DNA of 64,000 nt. Source: CBDFLS01 sp965249185. GTDB lineage: Bacteria > Chloroflexota > Dehalococcoidia > Lucifugimonadales > Australimonadaceae. The notes under the pieces are model-generated. The model was not told where the DNA came from, did not search any database, and worked only from the letters and a program-made list of their open reading frames with translations. Positions 8,068-16,133 of the stretch are shown piece by piece; positions within the stretch are counted from its first letter, which is position 1, and every line of letters begins with the position of its first letter. Made by a program: the position numbers and the translations under genes. The DNA lies in contig CBDFLS010000001.1 of NCBI GenBank assembly GCA_965249185.1, positions 62,001 through 126,000 of the forward strand. The letters are read 5' to 3'.

Positions 8068-9360
8068 TCATCCGAACTGGTTGGCCTCGGTGGAGCCGGC
8101 CAGGGCGCTGGTGGAGGCCTCACCCTCGCTCACGGTGAGGAGGACCTGGTCGAAATAGCCGGCCCCCACCTCCTGCTGGTGCCTGGTGGCGGTATAGCCG
8201 TCGCTCTCGCGGGCGAACTCCCGCTCCTGGACGCGGACGTAGGCTGTCATGCCCTCCTCGGCGTAGGCCTTGGCCAGCTCGAAGGCGTCGAGGTTCACCA
8301 GGTGCCAGCCGGCCAGGGTGATGAACTGGAACTTGTAGCCCATGGTGGCCAGCTCCCTCTGGAACCGGCCGATCACGTCGTCGTCCAGACTGGCCTTCCA
8401 GTTGAAGGAGGGAGAGCAGTTGTAGGCCAGGAGCTTGCCGGGGTGCTCCGCGTGGACCGCCTCGGCGAAGATCCGGGCCTCCTCCAAATCTGGCACGGAG
8501 GTCTCGAACCAGAGGAGGTCGGCGTAGGGGGCGTAGCTAAGACCCCTGGCGATGGCCGAGTCGAGGCCGCCGCGCACCACGTGGTAGCCCTCGGCGGTAC
8601 GCTCGCTGGTGACGAACCGCTGGTCGCGGGGGTCCACGTCGTTGGTGAGGAGCGTGGCGTTGAGGGAGTCGGTCCGGGCCACCAGCAGGGTGGGGACGCC
8701 CAGCACGTCGGCGGCCAGGCGGGCCGCGTTCAAGGTGCGGATGAACTGGGAGGTGGGCACCAGGACCTTTCCGCCCATGTGCCCGCACTTCTTCTCGGCG
8801 GCGAGCTGGTCCTCGAAGTGGACCCCAGCGGCACCCGCCTCGATCATCGACTTCATTAGCTCGAAGGCGTGGATGGGACCGCCGAACCCCGCCTCGGCGT
8901 CGGCCACCATCGGTGCGTACCAGTGGATGCCGTTCCTGCTCTCCAGGACATCGATCTGGTCGGCGCGGATCAGGGCGTTGTTGAGCCGCTTGACCAGGGC
9001 GGGGACGCTGCTGGAGGGGTAGAGGCTCTGGTCGGGGTAGGTCTGGGAGGCGAGATTGGCGTCGGCCGCCACCTGCCAGCCGCTCACATAGAGGGCCTGG
9101 AGGCCGGCCCGCACCATCTGGGTGGCCTGGGCCCCGGTCAGCGCGCCGAAGGTGGCCACATAGTCCTGGGTTTGGAGCAGGCGCCACAGACGCTCGGCCC
9201 CCGCCCGCGCCAGGGTGTGCTCGATGGGCAGCGAGCCCCGGAGCTTGACCACCTCGGTGGCCGTGTAGTCGCGCTGGACCCCGCGCCAACGCGGGTCGGT
9301 GGCCCAACGCTCCTCGAGCGCCCGTGCCTGTTCGATCGGGTCAGGGCTGTGAGAGTTGAT
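8068..9360 (-). CDS. aceA: Isocitrate lyase
   Basis: Cleaves isocitrate to glyoxylate and succinate, the first step of the glyoxylate shunt. The family signature KKCGH with the catalytic Cys is present near residue 192 of the long form, and IEHTLARRGAERLW-like sequence is present near the N-terminus. The homologous N-terminus extends about 36 residues above the first canonical start (GTG at 9252), back to an ATC codon at 9360 next to a GGAGG site. An ATG at 9364 is out of frame and stops after seven codons. Either initiation is unusual or one base is wrong. With the long form the length (430 residues) matches the family. Malate synthase lies 17 bases upstream. Confidence 0.93.
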   Translation of the reverse strand: MNSHSPDPIEQARALEERWATDPRWRGVQRDYTATEVVKLRGSLPIEHTLARAGAERLWRLLQTQDYVATFGALTGAQATQMVRAGLQALYVSGWQVAADANLASQTYPDQSLYPSSSVPALVKRLNNALIRADQIDVLESRNGIHWYAPMVADAEAGFGGPIHAFELMKSMIEAGAAGVHFEDQLAAEKKCGHMGGKVLVPTSQFIRTLNAARLAADVLGVPTLLVARTDSLNATLLTNDVDPRDQRFVTSERTAEGYHVVRGGLDSAIARGLSYAPYADLLWFETSVPDLEEARIFAEAVHAEHPGKLLAYNCSPSFNWKASLDDDVIGRFQRELATMGYKFQFITLAGWHLVNLDAFELAKAYAEEGMTAYVRVQEREFARESDGYTATRHQQEVGAGYFDQVLLTVSEGEASTSALAGSTEANQFG

Positions 9361-9377
9361 TCATGCCTCCGTAGCGG

Positions 9378-10952
9378 CTACTCCAGGGACTGGTATCCGG
9401 GCAGCGTGAGAAATTCGGTGAACGTGGGACTGGTGACCAGCTCGTCCAGCAGCTCCGATGCCCTGTCCAGCGTGTCTCTCCGCTCGGGCCCGCGGGCGTC
9501 CGAGAGCTTGGCGGTCTCCTCCGCGCGGACTTTTAGATAGAGCTCCGTGGTCACGGGCCGGCCATCTGAGAAGCGGGCGTCGCGCCATATCCACTGCCAG
9601 AGCTGGGACCGGGCGATCTCCGCGGTGGCGGTGTCCTCCATCAGCGCGTAAATGGGCACCGCGCCCCGGCCCTGGAGCCATGCGTCGAGGTACTGGAGGG
9701 CGACGCTGACGGCGTTGCGGAGGCCGGCCTCGCTGATCTCGCCCTCGGGGACCCGGAGCAGGTCCTTGGCCGTGACCCGGACCTCGGGGACGTAGTTGAG
9801 ATGATTGAGGCCTGGGAAGGCCCGCTGGAAGACCTCTTGGACCGTGGGGACCAGTCCGGGGTGGGCCACCCAGGCGCCGTCGTACCCCTGGGACGCCTCG
9901 CGCTCCTTGTCGGTCCGGACCTGGGCGAAGGCCCGCTCGTTCGCCTCCGAATCGTCGCGGCGCGGGATGTAGGCCGACATGCCGCCCAGGGCGTGGGCGC
10001 CCCGCTTGTGGCAGGTCTGGACGAGCAGCTCGGCCGCCGAGCGGAGAAAGGGGGTGGCCATGGTCAGCAGGGCCCGGTCCGGGAAGGTAACGCCTTTGCC
10101 GCGGCGGAAGGTCTTGATGAAGCTGAAGATGTAGTCCCACCGGCCCAGATTGAGGCCGGTGACGTGGTCGCGCAGCTCGTAGAGGACCTCCTCCATCTCG
10201 AAGGCCGCCAGAATGTGCTCGATGAGGACCGTGGCCCTGACGGTGCCGGGGGCCAGGCCGAGCTGCTCCTGGGCGTGAAGGAAGATGTCGTTCCAGAAGC
10301 GCGCCTCGGTATGGGCCTGGAGCTTGGGCAGGTAGACGTAGGGGCCGGTGCCCCGTTCGATAAGCGTCTGGGCGTTATGAAAGAGGTAGAGGCCGAAGTC
10401 GAAGAGGCTGGCGGAGACGGGCTCGCCGTCCACCAGCAGATGGCGCTCGACCAGGTGGAGCCCCCTGGGCCGGACATTGAGGGTGGCGGTCCGGTCTTTG
10501 AGGCGGTACTCGGTGCCGTTGGGGTCCGTGAACTCGATATCGCCCGTGGCGGCGTCGCGCAGGTTTATCTGGCCTTCGATGGTCTGGGACCAGCCGGGGG
10601 AGTGGGAGTCCTCCAGGTCTGACATGTAGACCTGAGCGCCGGAGTTCAGCGCATTGATCACCATCTTGCGGTCCGAGCAGGGGCCGGTGATCTCCACCCG
10701 GCGGTCGATCAGGTCCTCGGGGGCGGGGGCCACCCGCCAGTCCCGCTCCCGGACCCCCTTCGTTTCGGACAGGAAGTCGGGGAGGCGCCCGGCATCGAGC
10801 TCGGCCTGAAGGGTGGCGCGCGCTTGCATCAGCTCTCTTCGGCGCGGCTCGAACTCTCGGGCGAGGCCCGCGACGAAGTCGAGGGCCTCCGGGCTCAAGA
10901 TCTCCTTGAACTCAGGCGTGAGCGTACCCGTTATTTCAATGGTGGGTGGCAT
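9378..10952 (-). CDS. aceB: Malate synthase A
   Basis: A 524-residue enzyme that condenses glyoxylate with acetyl-CoA to malate. Length and sequence match form A. Recognisable are VYMSDLEDSHSPGW near residue 110, the GLHLVERH segment near 165, VLIEHILAAFEMEEVLYELR near 230 with acidic metal ligands, and the conserved GYDGAWVAHPGL near 355. The next gene on this strand is isocitrate lyase, so the two shunt enzymes form an operon. Together they allow growth on acetate, fatty acids or other C2-yielding substrates. The start ATG has only a weak upstream ribosome binding site. Confidence 0.96.
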   Translation of the reverse strand: MPPTIEITGTLTPEFKEILSPEALDFVAGLAREFEPRRRELMQARATLQAELDAGRLPDFLSETKGVRERDWRVAPAPEDLIDRRVEITGPCSDRKMVINALNSGAQVYMSDLEDSHSPGWSQTIEGQINLRDAATGDIEFTDPNGTEYRLKDRTATLNVRPRGLHLVERHLLVDGEPVSASLFDFGLYLFHNAQTLIERGTGPYVYLPKLQAHTEARFWNDIFLHAQEQLGLAPGTVRATVLIEHILAAFEMEEVLYELRDHVTGLNLGRWDYIFSFIKTFRRGKGVTFPDRALLTMATPFLRSAAELLVQTCHKRGAHALGGMSAYIPRRDDSEANERAFAQVRTDKEREASQGYDGAWVAHPGLVPTVQEVFQRAFPGLNHLNYVPEVRVTAKDLLRVPEGEISEAGLRNAVSVALQYLDAWLQGRGAVPIYALMEDTATAEIARSQLWQWIWRDARFSDGRPVTTELYLKVRAEETAKLSDARGPERRDTLDRASELLDELVTSPTFTEFLTLPGYQSLE

Positions 10953-11341
10953 ACCGATTACTCAGTCGGCGTCCGGCTTTATCGTCTGGGCCGTGGGGTT
11001 GTGCTGCGCGCGGGCAGCGGCGTTCAGGGGCAGAATATCGTCGCGTGTAAAGAGACCGCGCACCACGCTGGGACCAGAAGCGCCGTCGCCCAGTATAAGC
11101 GGGGCCAAGGTATAACACAAGAGCATCGCTTCTATTGTAAGCATAGATGTTATCTATGGCTTTGGGGAACCTCAAGTGCGTCCGGACCCAGGAGGTGCTG
11201 GGGCTCAAGGCGTGGGCGAAGGCCTCCCCAAACTGCTCATAACGAGCAAGAGAGGAGCTTTCTACCGTGAGGAGTGAAGATGGGCCGGAGGGGGGAGCCT
11301 AGACACGAAACGCCACGGCGGCAACGCCTGGCGCCACGGCG
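10953..11341. other. Regulatory gap upstream of the glyoxylate operon
   Basis: About 390 bases separate malate synthase from the anti-sigma gene on the same strand, with no supported gene. The stretch is richer in A and T around 11100-11165 than its neighbours, as expected for a promoter region. It contains the dyad described separately. GC-rich inverted repeats near 11310-11343 could form the terminator of the sigma/anti-sigma operon. Confidence 0.4.
11142..11158. promoter_or_regulatory. Inverted repeat, possible operator for aceBA
   Basis: CATAGAT-GTT-ATCTATG is a perfect 7-bp dyad with a 3-base centre. It lies about 190 bases before the malate synthase start, in an A/T-rich pocket of an otherwise GC-rich region. 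The size fits a dimeric repressor such as a GntR- or IclR-family regulator, which often control the glyoxylate shunt. No regulator gene lies next to it. Confidence 0.35.
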
Positions 11342-12103
11342 TTAGGGAACGAGCGAGACGGTGGCCATGATGGTGCCGTGGGGCCGGTCCGGAATACCGG
11401 GCGGCTCCAGGCTGATGGTGATCGTGTCCATCTGGTCCAGCGCGCCGGGGATTACGATCCACATGCCCGTGTCCATCGTCCGCAGAGGACGCGCGGCAGT
11501 GGCCACGCCCTCCTTCATGATCCAGACCTGGTACGTCTTGTCCTCGGCATGGGGGAGGCCCCATATCACCAGGCAGGCCGCCTCCTGCTTCTCGGCGTAG
11601 GCCAACGACCCGGTGGCGTCGGGCGCGGCCGCCGTGCGCTGGATGGGCCACCAATGCTCGGCTTGGCCCATGATAGAGATGGCCTGGACCGTTTTGGCCT
11701 GATAGAGCTCGTTACGGCTGACCGTGTCCTGTAGGCGGGAGGTCCATACGGCAAGTCCGGCCACCGTCAGCAGGAGCAGGGCGGCGCCCGCCGCCAGCGC
11801 GGCGCGCCAGGCGGAAAGCCTCCAGCGGGCAGGGGCGGGCGCCTCTACGACGACGACGGCGCTTCTCACGCGTGCCCCTTCGCCACCGGCAGCCGCCAGG
11901 ATGCGCGCCTTGAGGGCCGCCGGCGGGTCCTGTTCATCCACGAGCAGCGGCAGCGAGTGGACGACGCCCTTCAGCTCCGCCACGAGCCGCGCGCACTCGG
12001 CGCACCCCGACAGGTGGTCCTCGAAAGCCGAATGCTCCTCAGCATCCAGGGTCATGAGGACGTATCCCGCCGCTAACGCTTCAAACTTGCTGTGGTACGG
12101 CAC
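11342..12103 (-). CDS. Anti-sigma factor, RskA-like, with zinc-binding N-terminus
   Basis: A 253-residue membrane protein that should hold the adjacent ECF sigma factor inactive. The N-terminal zinc anti-sigma motif is His30-x3-Cys34-x2-Cys37 (HLSGCAEC). A single membrane helix spans about residues 101-120, followed by an extracytoplasmic RskA-type domain with TYQVWIMKEG and a C-terminal beta-rich segment. The order sigma then anti-sigma with a 1-base gap implies translational coupling and a 1:1 partner. The signal sensed cannot be deduced. Confidence 0.9.
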   Translation of the reverse strand: MPYHSKFEALAAGYVLMTLDAEEHSAFEDHLSGCAECARLVAELKGVVHSLPLLVDEQDPPAALKARILAAAGGEGARVRSAVVVVEAPAPARWRLSAWRAALAAGAALLLLTVAGLAVWTSRLQDTVSRNELYQAKTVQAISIMGQAEHWWPIQRTAAAPDATGSLAYAEKQEAACLVIWGLPHAEDKTYQVWIMKEGVATAARPLRTMDTGMWIVIPGALDQMDTITISLEPPGIPDRPHGTIMATVSLVP

Positions 12104-12104
12104 T

Positions 12105-12668
12105 TCAAGCGCCTCTATCGTGGTCTATCAAGAGGACCCGGAGCTTCTCCAAGCCTTTGCGAATGCGCGACTTCACCGTGCCCAGTGGCAGGAGCAGCCG
12201 GCCAGCCATCTCTCGGTGGGTGTAGCCTCCGAAGTAGGCCAGTTGTATGACCTCTCGCTGCTCCTTGGGTATGCGGGCCAGCGCTTTATCCAGGGCCTGG
12301 CGGTCGAGACGGTTGGCCAGGGCGGTCCAAACCTCGGCCAGCTCGATAGGGGAGTGATCGAAACCCTCCTGGTCCAGCGGTACCGACGGCCGCCGGCGTC
12401 GCTGGCGGGTGGCATCGATGGCCCTATGGTGCACCACCGACAGGAGCCATGTGCGCGCGCTTCCCCGCTGGCCATTGAAGCTGGTGGCCATGCGCCACAC
12501 ACTCAGAAACGACTCCTGGACCACATCCTCCGCGCCGCCGCTGTCGCCCAGGATTCGGTAGGCCAGCGAGTAGGCGAGCCTTCCATACCGGTCGTAAAAG
12601 AGGGCCAGGGCCTGCTCATCTTCCAGGCCGATATCCTTCAGCAGCGCCTCGTCTGTTGGCGGTTCCAT
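12105..12668 (-). CDS. ECF RNA polymerase sigma factor (SigK/RpoE-like)
   Basis: A 187-residue group 4 sigma factor. Region 2 covers about residues 20-90, with the FYDRYGRLAYSLAYRI core and DVVQESFLSVW. Region 4 covers 130-180, with the helix-turn-helix GGYTHREMAGRLLLPLGTVKSRIRKG. It directs RNA polymerase to a small stress regulon and is normally held by the anti-sigma protein encoded next to it. The pairing with an RskA-like protein points to the SigK/ECF19-like type. Two 22-bp direct repeats lie just upstream and may take part in its own control. Confidence 0.93.
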   Translation of the reverse strand: MEPPTDEALLKDIGLEDEQALALFYDRYGRLAYSLAYRILGDSGGAEDVVQESFLSVWRMATSFNGQRGSARTWLLSVVHHRAIDATRQRRRRPSVPLDQEGFDHSPIELAEVWTALANRLDRQALDKALARIPKEQREVIQLAYFGGYTHREMAGRLLLPLGTVKSRIRKGLEKLRVLLIDHDRGA

Positions 12669-12695
12669 ATGCTAATACGAATTGCCCCTTCGATC

Positions 12696-12740
12696 AGATC
12701 TCATGTCCCAGCCGGGCAGATCTCATGTCCGAGCCGGGGC
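12696..12740. repeat. Tandem 22-bp direct repeat upstream of the ECF sigma gene
   Basis: Two back-to-back copies share AGATCTCATGTCC followed by AGCCGGG or GAGCCGGGG. The spacing of about 22 bp equals two helical turns, so a regulator bound to both would sit on the same face of the DNA. The repeat starts 28 bases before the sigma-factor ATG, where the promoter should lie. Confidence 0.55.
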
Positions 12741-12860
12741 CAGCATTCATCGGGCGGCGGCTGGCTGATGGCGCTCTTTTTTGCTTAGGACAGGCTTCGC
12801 GCATTCGTAAATGGCGCATGGTTGCACAGAAAGCGTGGGCCGACGGAGCGGAGGTGGAGG

Positions 12861-13136
12861 TTACGGAACGGGAGACCTCACCTCGGGCTCGACGCTCAAC
12901 CCCTCGGCGTTCGGAAAGAGCTCCCACGGCCTGAAGGATTCCACAAACGCCTTCGCCTCCTCCAATGTGGGCATGCCCTTTTGGGCGCGGCCCGGGTCAT
13001 AGCCAAAGGTCTTGGCGAAGGCATCGAAGCCGCGTTTGGTCTCCCGCACGCCGCCGACGGTCTCTTCCTCCATGCCATCGCCGGGGCTCAGCACCAACAC
13101 TTGGCGGTTGCTCATCTGCTGCCAGAAGACTTTCAT
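12861..13136 (-). CDS. Small hypothetical protein
   Basis: A 91-residue soluble protein. The ATG is preceded by GGAGG at a spacing of about 8 bases, which supports translation. The sequence begins with a hydrophobic beta-strand-like segment (RQVLVLSPGDGMEEE), followed by an acidic helix-forming region and PTLEEAKAFVESFRPWELFPNAEG. There are no Cys residues or membrane segments. No family was recognised. It lies between the ECF operon and a truncated channel gene on the same strand. Confidence 0.55.
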   Translation of the reverse strand: MKVFWQQMSNRQVLVLSPGDGMEEETVGGVRETKRGFDAFAKTFGYDPGRAQKGMPTLEEAKAFVESFRPWELFPNAEGLSVEPEVRSPVP

Positions 13137-13231
13137 TCAGCGCTCCTCCGTGGCCGTTGACGTTGGTCCGCATTCAGTAGTTGAGGACGGTATTCAAGAT
13201 AGCCGTGGGCCCATGAGGTGTCAATTGCGTC

Positions 13232-13498
13232 TCAGCGCACCTTGTTCCCGGTCCCGGCCGTGCGGCCGGGGAGGGAGTTACCGAAGGAGACCGCCCGCAT
13301 GACGACCCCCGCCAGCGTGTTCGACCGCTGTGCGAGCTGGTCGGGGGCCTCCTTACGGATACGGGGAATCCGGAGCGTGATGTGGCGCGGAATCGCCCGT
13401 CGGAGCACGAACAGGAGTATCCACGCCCCCACGAGTAAGGCGGCCACGCTGACGACGTCGTTGATGATAGCGGACGTTTCAAACTCGAATCCAGTCAT
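13232..13498 (-). pseudogene. Truncated mechanosensitive channel (MscS-like) N-terminal fragment
   Basis: An ATG with a strong AAGGAGC site opens a frame of only 88 codons. It has one membrane helix near residues 15-35 (VSVAALLVGAWILLFVLRRAI), followed by RIPRIRKEAPDQLAQRSNTLAGVVMRAVS. That last segment resembles the linker just before the pore helix of MscS-family channels (a Q/E-R-x-x-T-L-x-x-V pattern). The pore helix and beta domain are missing and the frame ends in unrelated sequence. It is probably a 3'-truncated gene, or possibly a genuine one-helix protein. Confidence 0.5.
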
Positions 13499-13871
13499 AT
13501 CTTGCTCCTTCTCGATGTTGCTGCGCTCCGACCGGTGACACAGCGGGACGCCGCTTGGAGGGGCGCGGCCAGGACTTATATGGCGGCGATTCCCATCATA
13601 TCCGCAGTCGTTCGCTATTTCACCGTTGGTGGTGCGTTTGCTCAGAGACGGGCTGTCCGGCAACCGGGAGGAGCGGACCATTTTCTCGGAGTGCGATTCC
13701 CGCGGTGCGGGCTCGCCGGCTGGCTTTGTGCCATTGACGCCGGAGCCCGAGTGAGGACGGGAGGCTATGGCGTAGAAGAATTGGGTAGAAGAATATATTA
13801 AGTTTGAGAAAAAACCTATTGACAATTTAAGACTTGTTCATCTAATAATAGGCGCAGCCTCGTATTGCTAG
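13499..13871. other. Intergenic region with A/T-rich promoter segment
   Basis: About 370 bases between diverging genes. Most of it shows no supported coding sequence. The last 80 bases are markedly A/T-rich and hold the promoter listed separately. Confidence 0.4.
13819..13848 (+). promoter_or_regulatory. Sigma-70-type promoter for the MBL-fold gene
   Basis: A perfect TTGACA is followed after 18 bases by TAATAA. The pair ends 24 bases before the GTG start of the MBL-fold gene, which suggests a very short leader. The A/T-rich setting stands out from the GC-rich surroundings. Confidence 0.6.
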
Positions 13872-14756
13872 GTGTTCATGGTCAAAATCAAGGAGCCGTT
13901 GACACAGTTGCTCCGTGTCGGGGTCACACGGACCGATGGCGGTTGCCTCTTCGGCGCTGCGGCTAAAGAGCGCTGGGAGGCCTTTCGCGCCCCCGATCGC
14001 CAGAACCGGGTGTCCGTTGGCAACTACTGCATGCTCGTCTCCCATCCGTCCGGCTGGATTCTGGTGAACGTTGGTCCGGGAGATAAGGACCCGCCCCCAA
14101 TGGAGGCGGCGCCAGTCCGTGGCCGTTCCTCCCTGATGCGAGACCTGCGAGAGCTGGGCGTGGCCGCCCGCGATGTGGCGGTGGTGGTCCTGACACATAT
14201 GCACGCGCAGTACGCCGGCGGGGCGACCTACGGCACCTACTCCGGTCGTCTGCTGCCTACGTTTCCCAACGCCCGTTACGTGGCCCAGCGGGCCGCTTGG
14301 GAGGAGGCGTGCGAGCCCAACGAGCGCAGCCGCCGCCATTACCGGGCCGACGATTTTCTGCCGCTGAAGGAGGCGGGCCAGCTTGAGTTGATCGATGGCC
14401 GCCAGGAAGTGGCGTCGGGCGTTTGGGTGGAGCCAGCGCCGGGTCCCGCGGCAGGCCACCAGATTGCGATGGTGGAGACGACGAGGGGGACCGTGGCCTT
14501 TCTGGGCGCTCTGATCCCCACGCTGCTCCACCTGACCGCTGGAGTGGTCTCGTCCGCCGACCGCGATCCTGAGGAGACGGTGGCTTCCAAGCATGGCGTC
14601 CTGCGCCGGGCCGTGGCCCACGGGTGGCAGTTGGCCCCGGTGGGAAGCGACCGGATTCTGGCCGCCGAGGAGGTCCTCAACCTCTCGCTCTGGCGCGAGG
14701 CTACCACCCCCGCCGACCGCCACGCTGTGCGCCAGCCGGCCACCGTGGCCGTGTAG
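13872..14756 (+). CDS. Metallo-beta-lactamase-fold protein with most metal ligands replaced
   Basis: A 294-residue protein that aligns along its length with hydrolases of the lactonase/quorum-quenching type. The HxHxDH motif reads His109-Met-His111-Ala-Gln113-Tyr114, so the Asp and third His are lost. The usual GGHT..H segment reads APGPAAGH, with Pro192 at the His position. The GDLIPT segment reads GALIPT, with Ala213 at the Asp position. The last His is also not visible. About five of seven ligands are gone, so hydrolase activity with a two-metal centre is unlikely. It may be a binding or regulatory pseudoenzyme. The GTG start has no strong binding site; an ATG lies two codons later. Confidence 0.8.
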   Translation: MFMVKIKEPLTQLLRVGVTRTDGGCLFGAAAKERWEAFRAPDRQNRVSVGNYCMLVSHPSGWILVNVGPGDKDPPPMEAAPVRGRSSLMRDLRELGVAARDVAVVVLTHMHAQYAGGATYGTYSGRLLPTFPNARYVAQRAAWEEACEPNERSRRHYRADDFLPLKEAGQLELIDGRQEVASGVWVEPAPGPAAGHQIAMVETTRGTVAFLGALIPTLLHLTAGVVSSADRDPEETVASKHGVLRRAVAHGWQLAPVGSDRILAAEEVLNLSLWREATTPADRHAVRQPATVAV

Positions 14757-14771
14757 CCGGCGTTTTAGTCC

Positions 14772-15518
14772 TCAGTCCCTTTTACCCTCGTTTTCCCATC
14801 CCAAGCGTCGTAGCTCCTCGCGGTCCTCGGTCGTGAGCTCGGCGCTGGCGAGCAGGTCCGGCCGCCGCTCCAGCGTCCGGCGGAGCGCCTCATGGCGCCG
14901 CCAGCGGGCGATCTGGGCGTGGGCTCCAGAGAGGAGGGTGGGGGGCACGCGCCAACCGCGAAAATCGGCGGGGCGCGTGTACTGAGGGTGCTGCACCAGC
15001 CCGGAGGTGTACGTATCGTCGCTGGTCGCCTCGGCCCCGTGTCCGAGCGCGCCCGGGAGCAGCCGCACCACCGCTTCGACCACCATCATGGCCGCCAGCT
15101 CGCCGCCGGTGAGCACGTAGTCGCCGACGCTCAGCTCCTCGGTGGCCAGGTGCTGCCGCACGCGCTCGTCCACGCCTTCGTATCGGCCACAGACCAGCGT
15201 TAGCACCGGTTCCTTCGCCAGCCGTTCGGCTTCGGCCTGGCTGAAGGGTTTGCCCTGGGGCGAGAGCAGGACCACGGGCGCTCCCGCTGGCAACGGGAGG
15301 GCCTCCACCGCCTCGAAGAGCGGCTCCGGCCGCAAGACCATGCCGGGCCCACCGCCGAAGGGCGAGTCGTCGGCGGTCCGGTGGCGGTCGTGGGTGTGCT
15401 CCCGAATGTCGTGCAGGTGGACGCGGGCGAGGCCGGCCTGCTGGGCCCGGCCCACGATACCCGCGCCCAGGGGGGCCGGAAACATCTCCGGGAAGAGGGT
15501 CAGGATGTGGATCTCCAT
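14772..15518 (-). CDS. trmD: tRNA (guanine-N1)-methyltransferase
   Basis: Methylates G37 of tRNAs next to the anticodon and so prevents frameshifting. The 248-residue sequence has the full SPOUT-family pattern: the N-terminal HILTLFPEMF, DDSPFGGGPGM near 50, the knot region with LVCGRYEGVDERV near 105, SVGDYVLTGGELA near 130, and the C-terminal HPQYTRP segment. It lies 9 bases after the MogA/MoaB-like gene and is probably co-transcribed with it. It is not in the usual rpsP-rimM-trmD-rplS arrangement here. Confidence 0.97.
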   Translation of the reverse strand: MEIHILTLFPEMFPAPLGAGIVGRAQQAGLARVHLHDIREHTHDRHRTADDSPFGGGPGMVLRPEPLFEAVEALPLPAGAPVVLLSPQGKPFSQAEAERLAKEPVLTLVCGRYEGVDERVRQHLATEELSVGDYVLTGGELAAMMVVEAVVRLLPGALGHGAEATSDDTYTSGLVQHPQYTRPADFRGWRVPPTLLSGAHAQIARWRRHEALRRTLERRPDLLASAELTTEDREELRRLGWENEGKRD

Positions 15519-15527
15519 GTGCGGGCG

Positions 15528-16016
15528 CTACACCGGGTGGCCCTGAGCCGAGCCTTTCAGGAGCTCCAGGGCGTGGGGCAGGACCGGCGCCAGCAACTCC
15601 AGAGAGTCGCGGACCGCCTTGGGGCTTCCGGGCAGGTTCACGATAAGTGTCCGGCCGCGCACGCCCGCCACGCCGCGGCCCAGCATGGCCATGGGCGTCT
15701 TGGTCATGCCGTGGGCCCGCAGCGCCTCAGCTATGCCCGGCGCCAGGCGGTCCACCACGGCCAGGGTCGCCTCCGGCATCACGTCGCGCTCCGTCAGCCC
15801 CGTGGCCCCGGTGGTGACGATCAGGTCGAGGCGGTCGTCGTCCGCCCAGCGGACCAGATGCTCCTGGATCGTTTCGGTGTCGTCGGGCACCACAACGTAG
15901 CGTAGGTGCTCGTACTCGGGCGGGGCGAGCAACTGCTGGACGAGCTGGCCGCTGGTGTCCTCGCGCTGGCCGCGGGCGCCCAGGTCGCTGCTCGTGAGCA
16001 CGCCAACGGTGGACAT
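15528..16016 (-). CDS. Molybdenum cofactor biosynthesis protein, MogA/MoaB family
   Basis: A 162-residue protein of the molybdopterin-binding family that adenylates molybdopterin before metal insertion. It begins MSTVGVLTSSDLGARGQREDTS. It contains the conserved TTGATGLTERDVMPEAT near 85 and the NLPGSPKAVRDSLE segment near 135, which binds the pterin phosphate. Upstream open sequence on the same frame is unlikely to be translated, because the ATG fits the family start. A Mo-dependent enzyme is not seen in this window. Confidence 0.92.
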   Translation of the reverse strand: MSTVGVLTSSDLGARGQREDTSGQLVQQLLAPPEYEHLRYVVVPDDTETIQEHLVRWADDDRLDLIVTTGATGLTERDVMPEATLAVVDRLAPGIAEALRAHGMTKTPMAMLGRGVAGVRGRTLIVNLPGSPKAVRDSLELLAPVLPHALELLKGSAQGHPV

Positions 16017-16133
16017 AGCCGGCCCATGATACCACGCTGCCGGCGCTCCCCTTTGGGACGCCATAGGACAGGGGGGCGCCGTGGGATGGGGCTCTGCTAC
16101 ACTGGTCCCATCCTCAAGGAGGCTGCGGTTTCT

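Noticed and set aside
12694..12927. 77-codon minus-strand frame upstream of the sigma gene
   Set aside because: It is Arg/Ser-rich with no family resemblance and includes the tandem repeat, which suits a regulatory region better.
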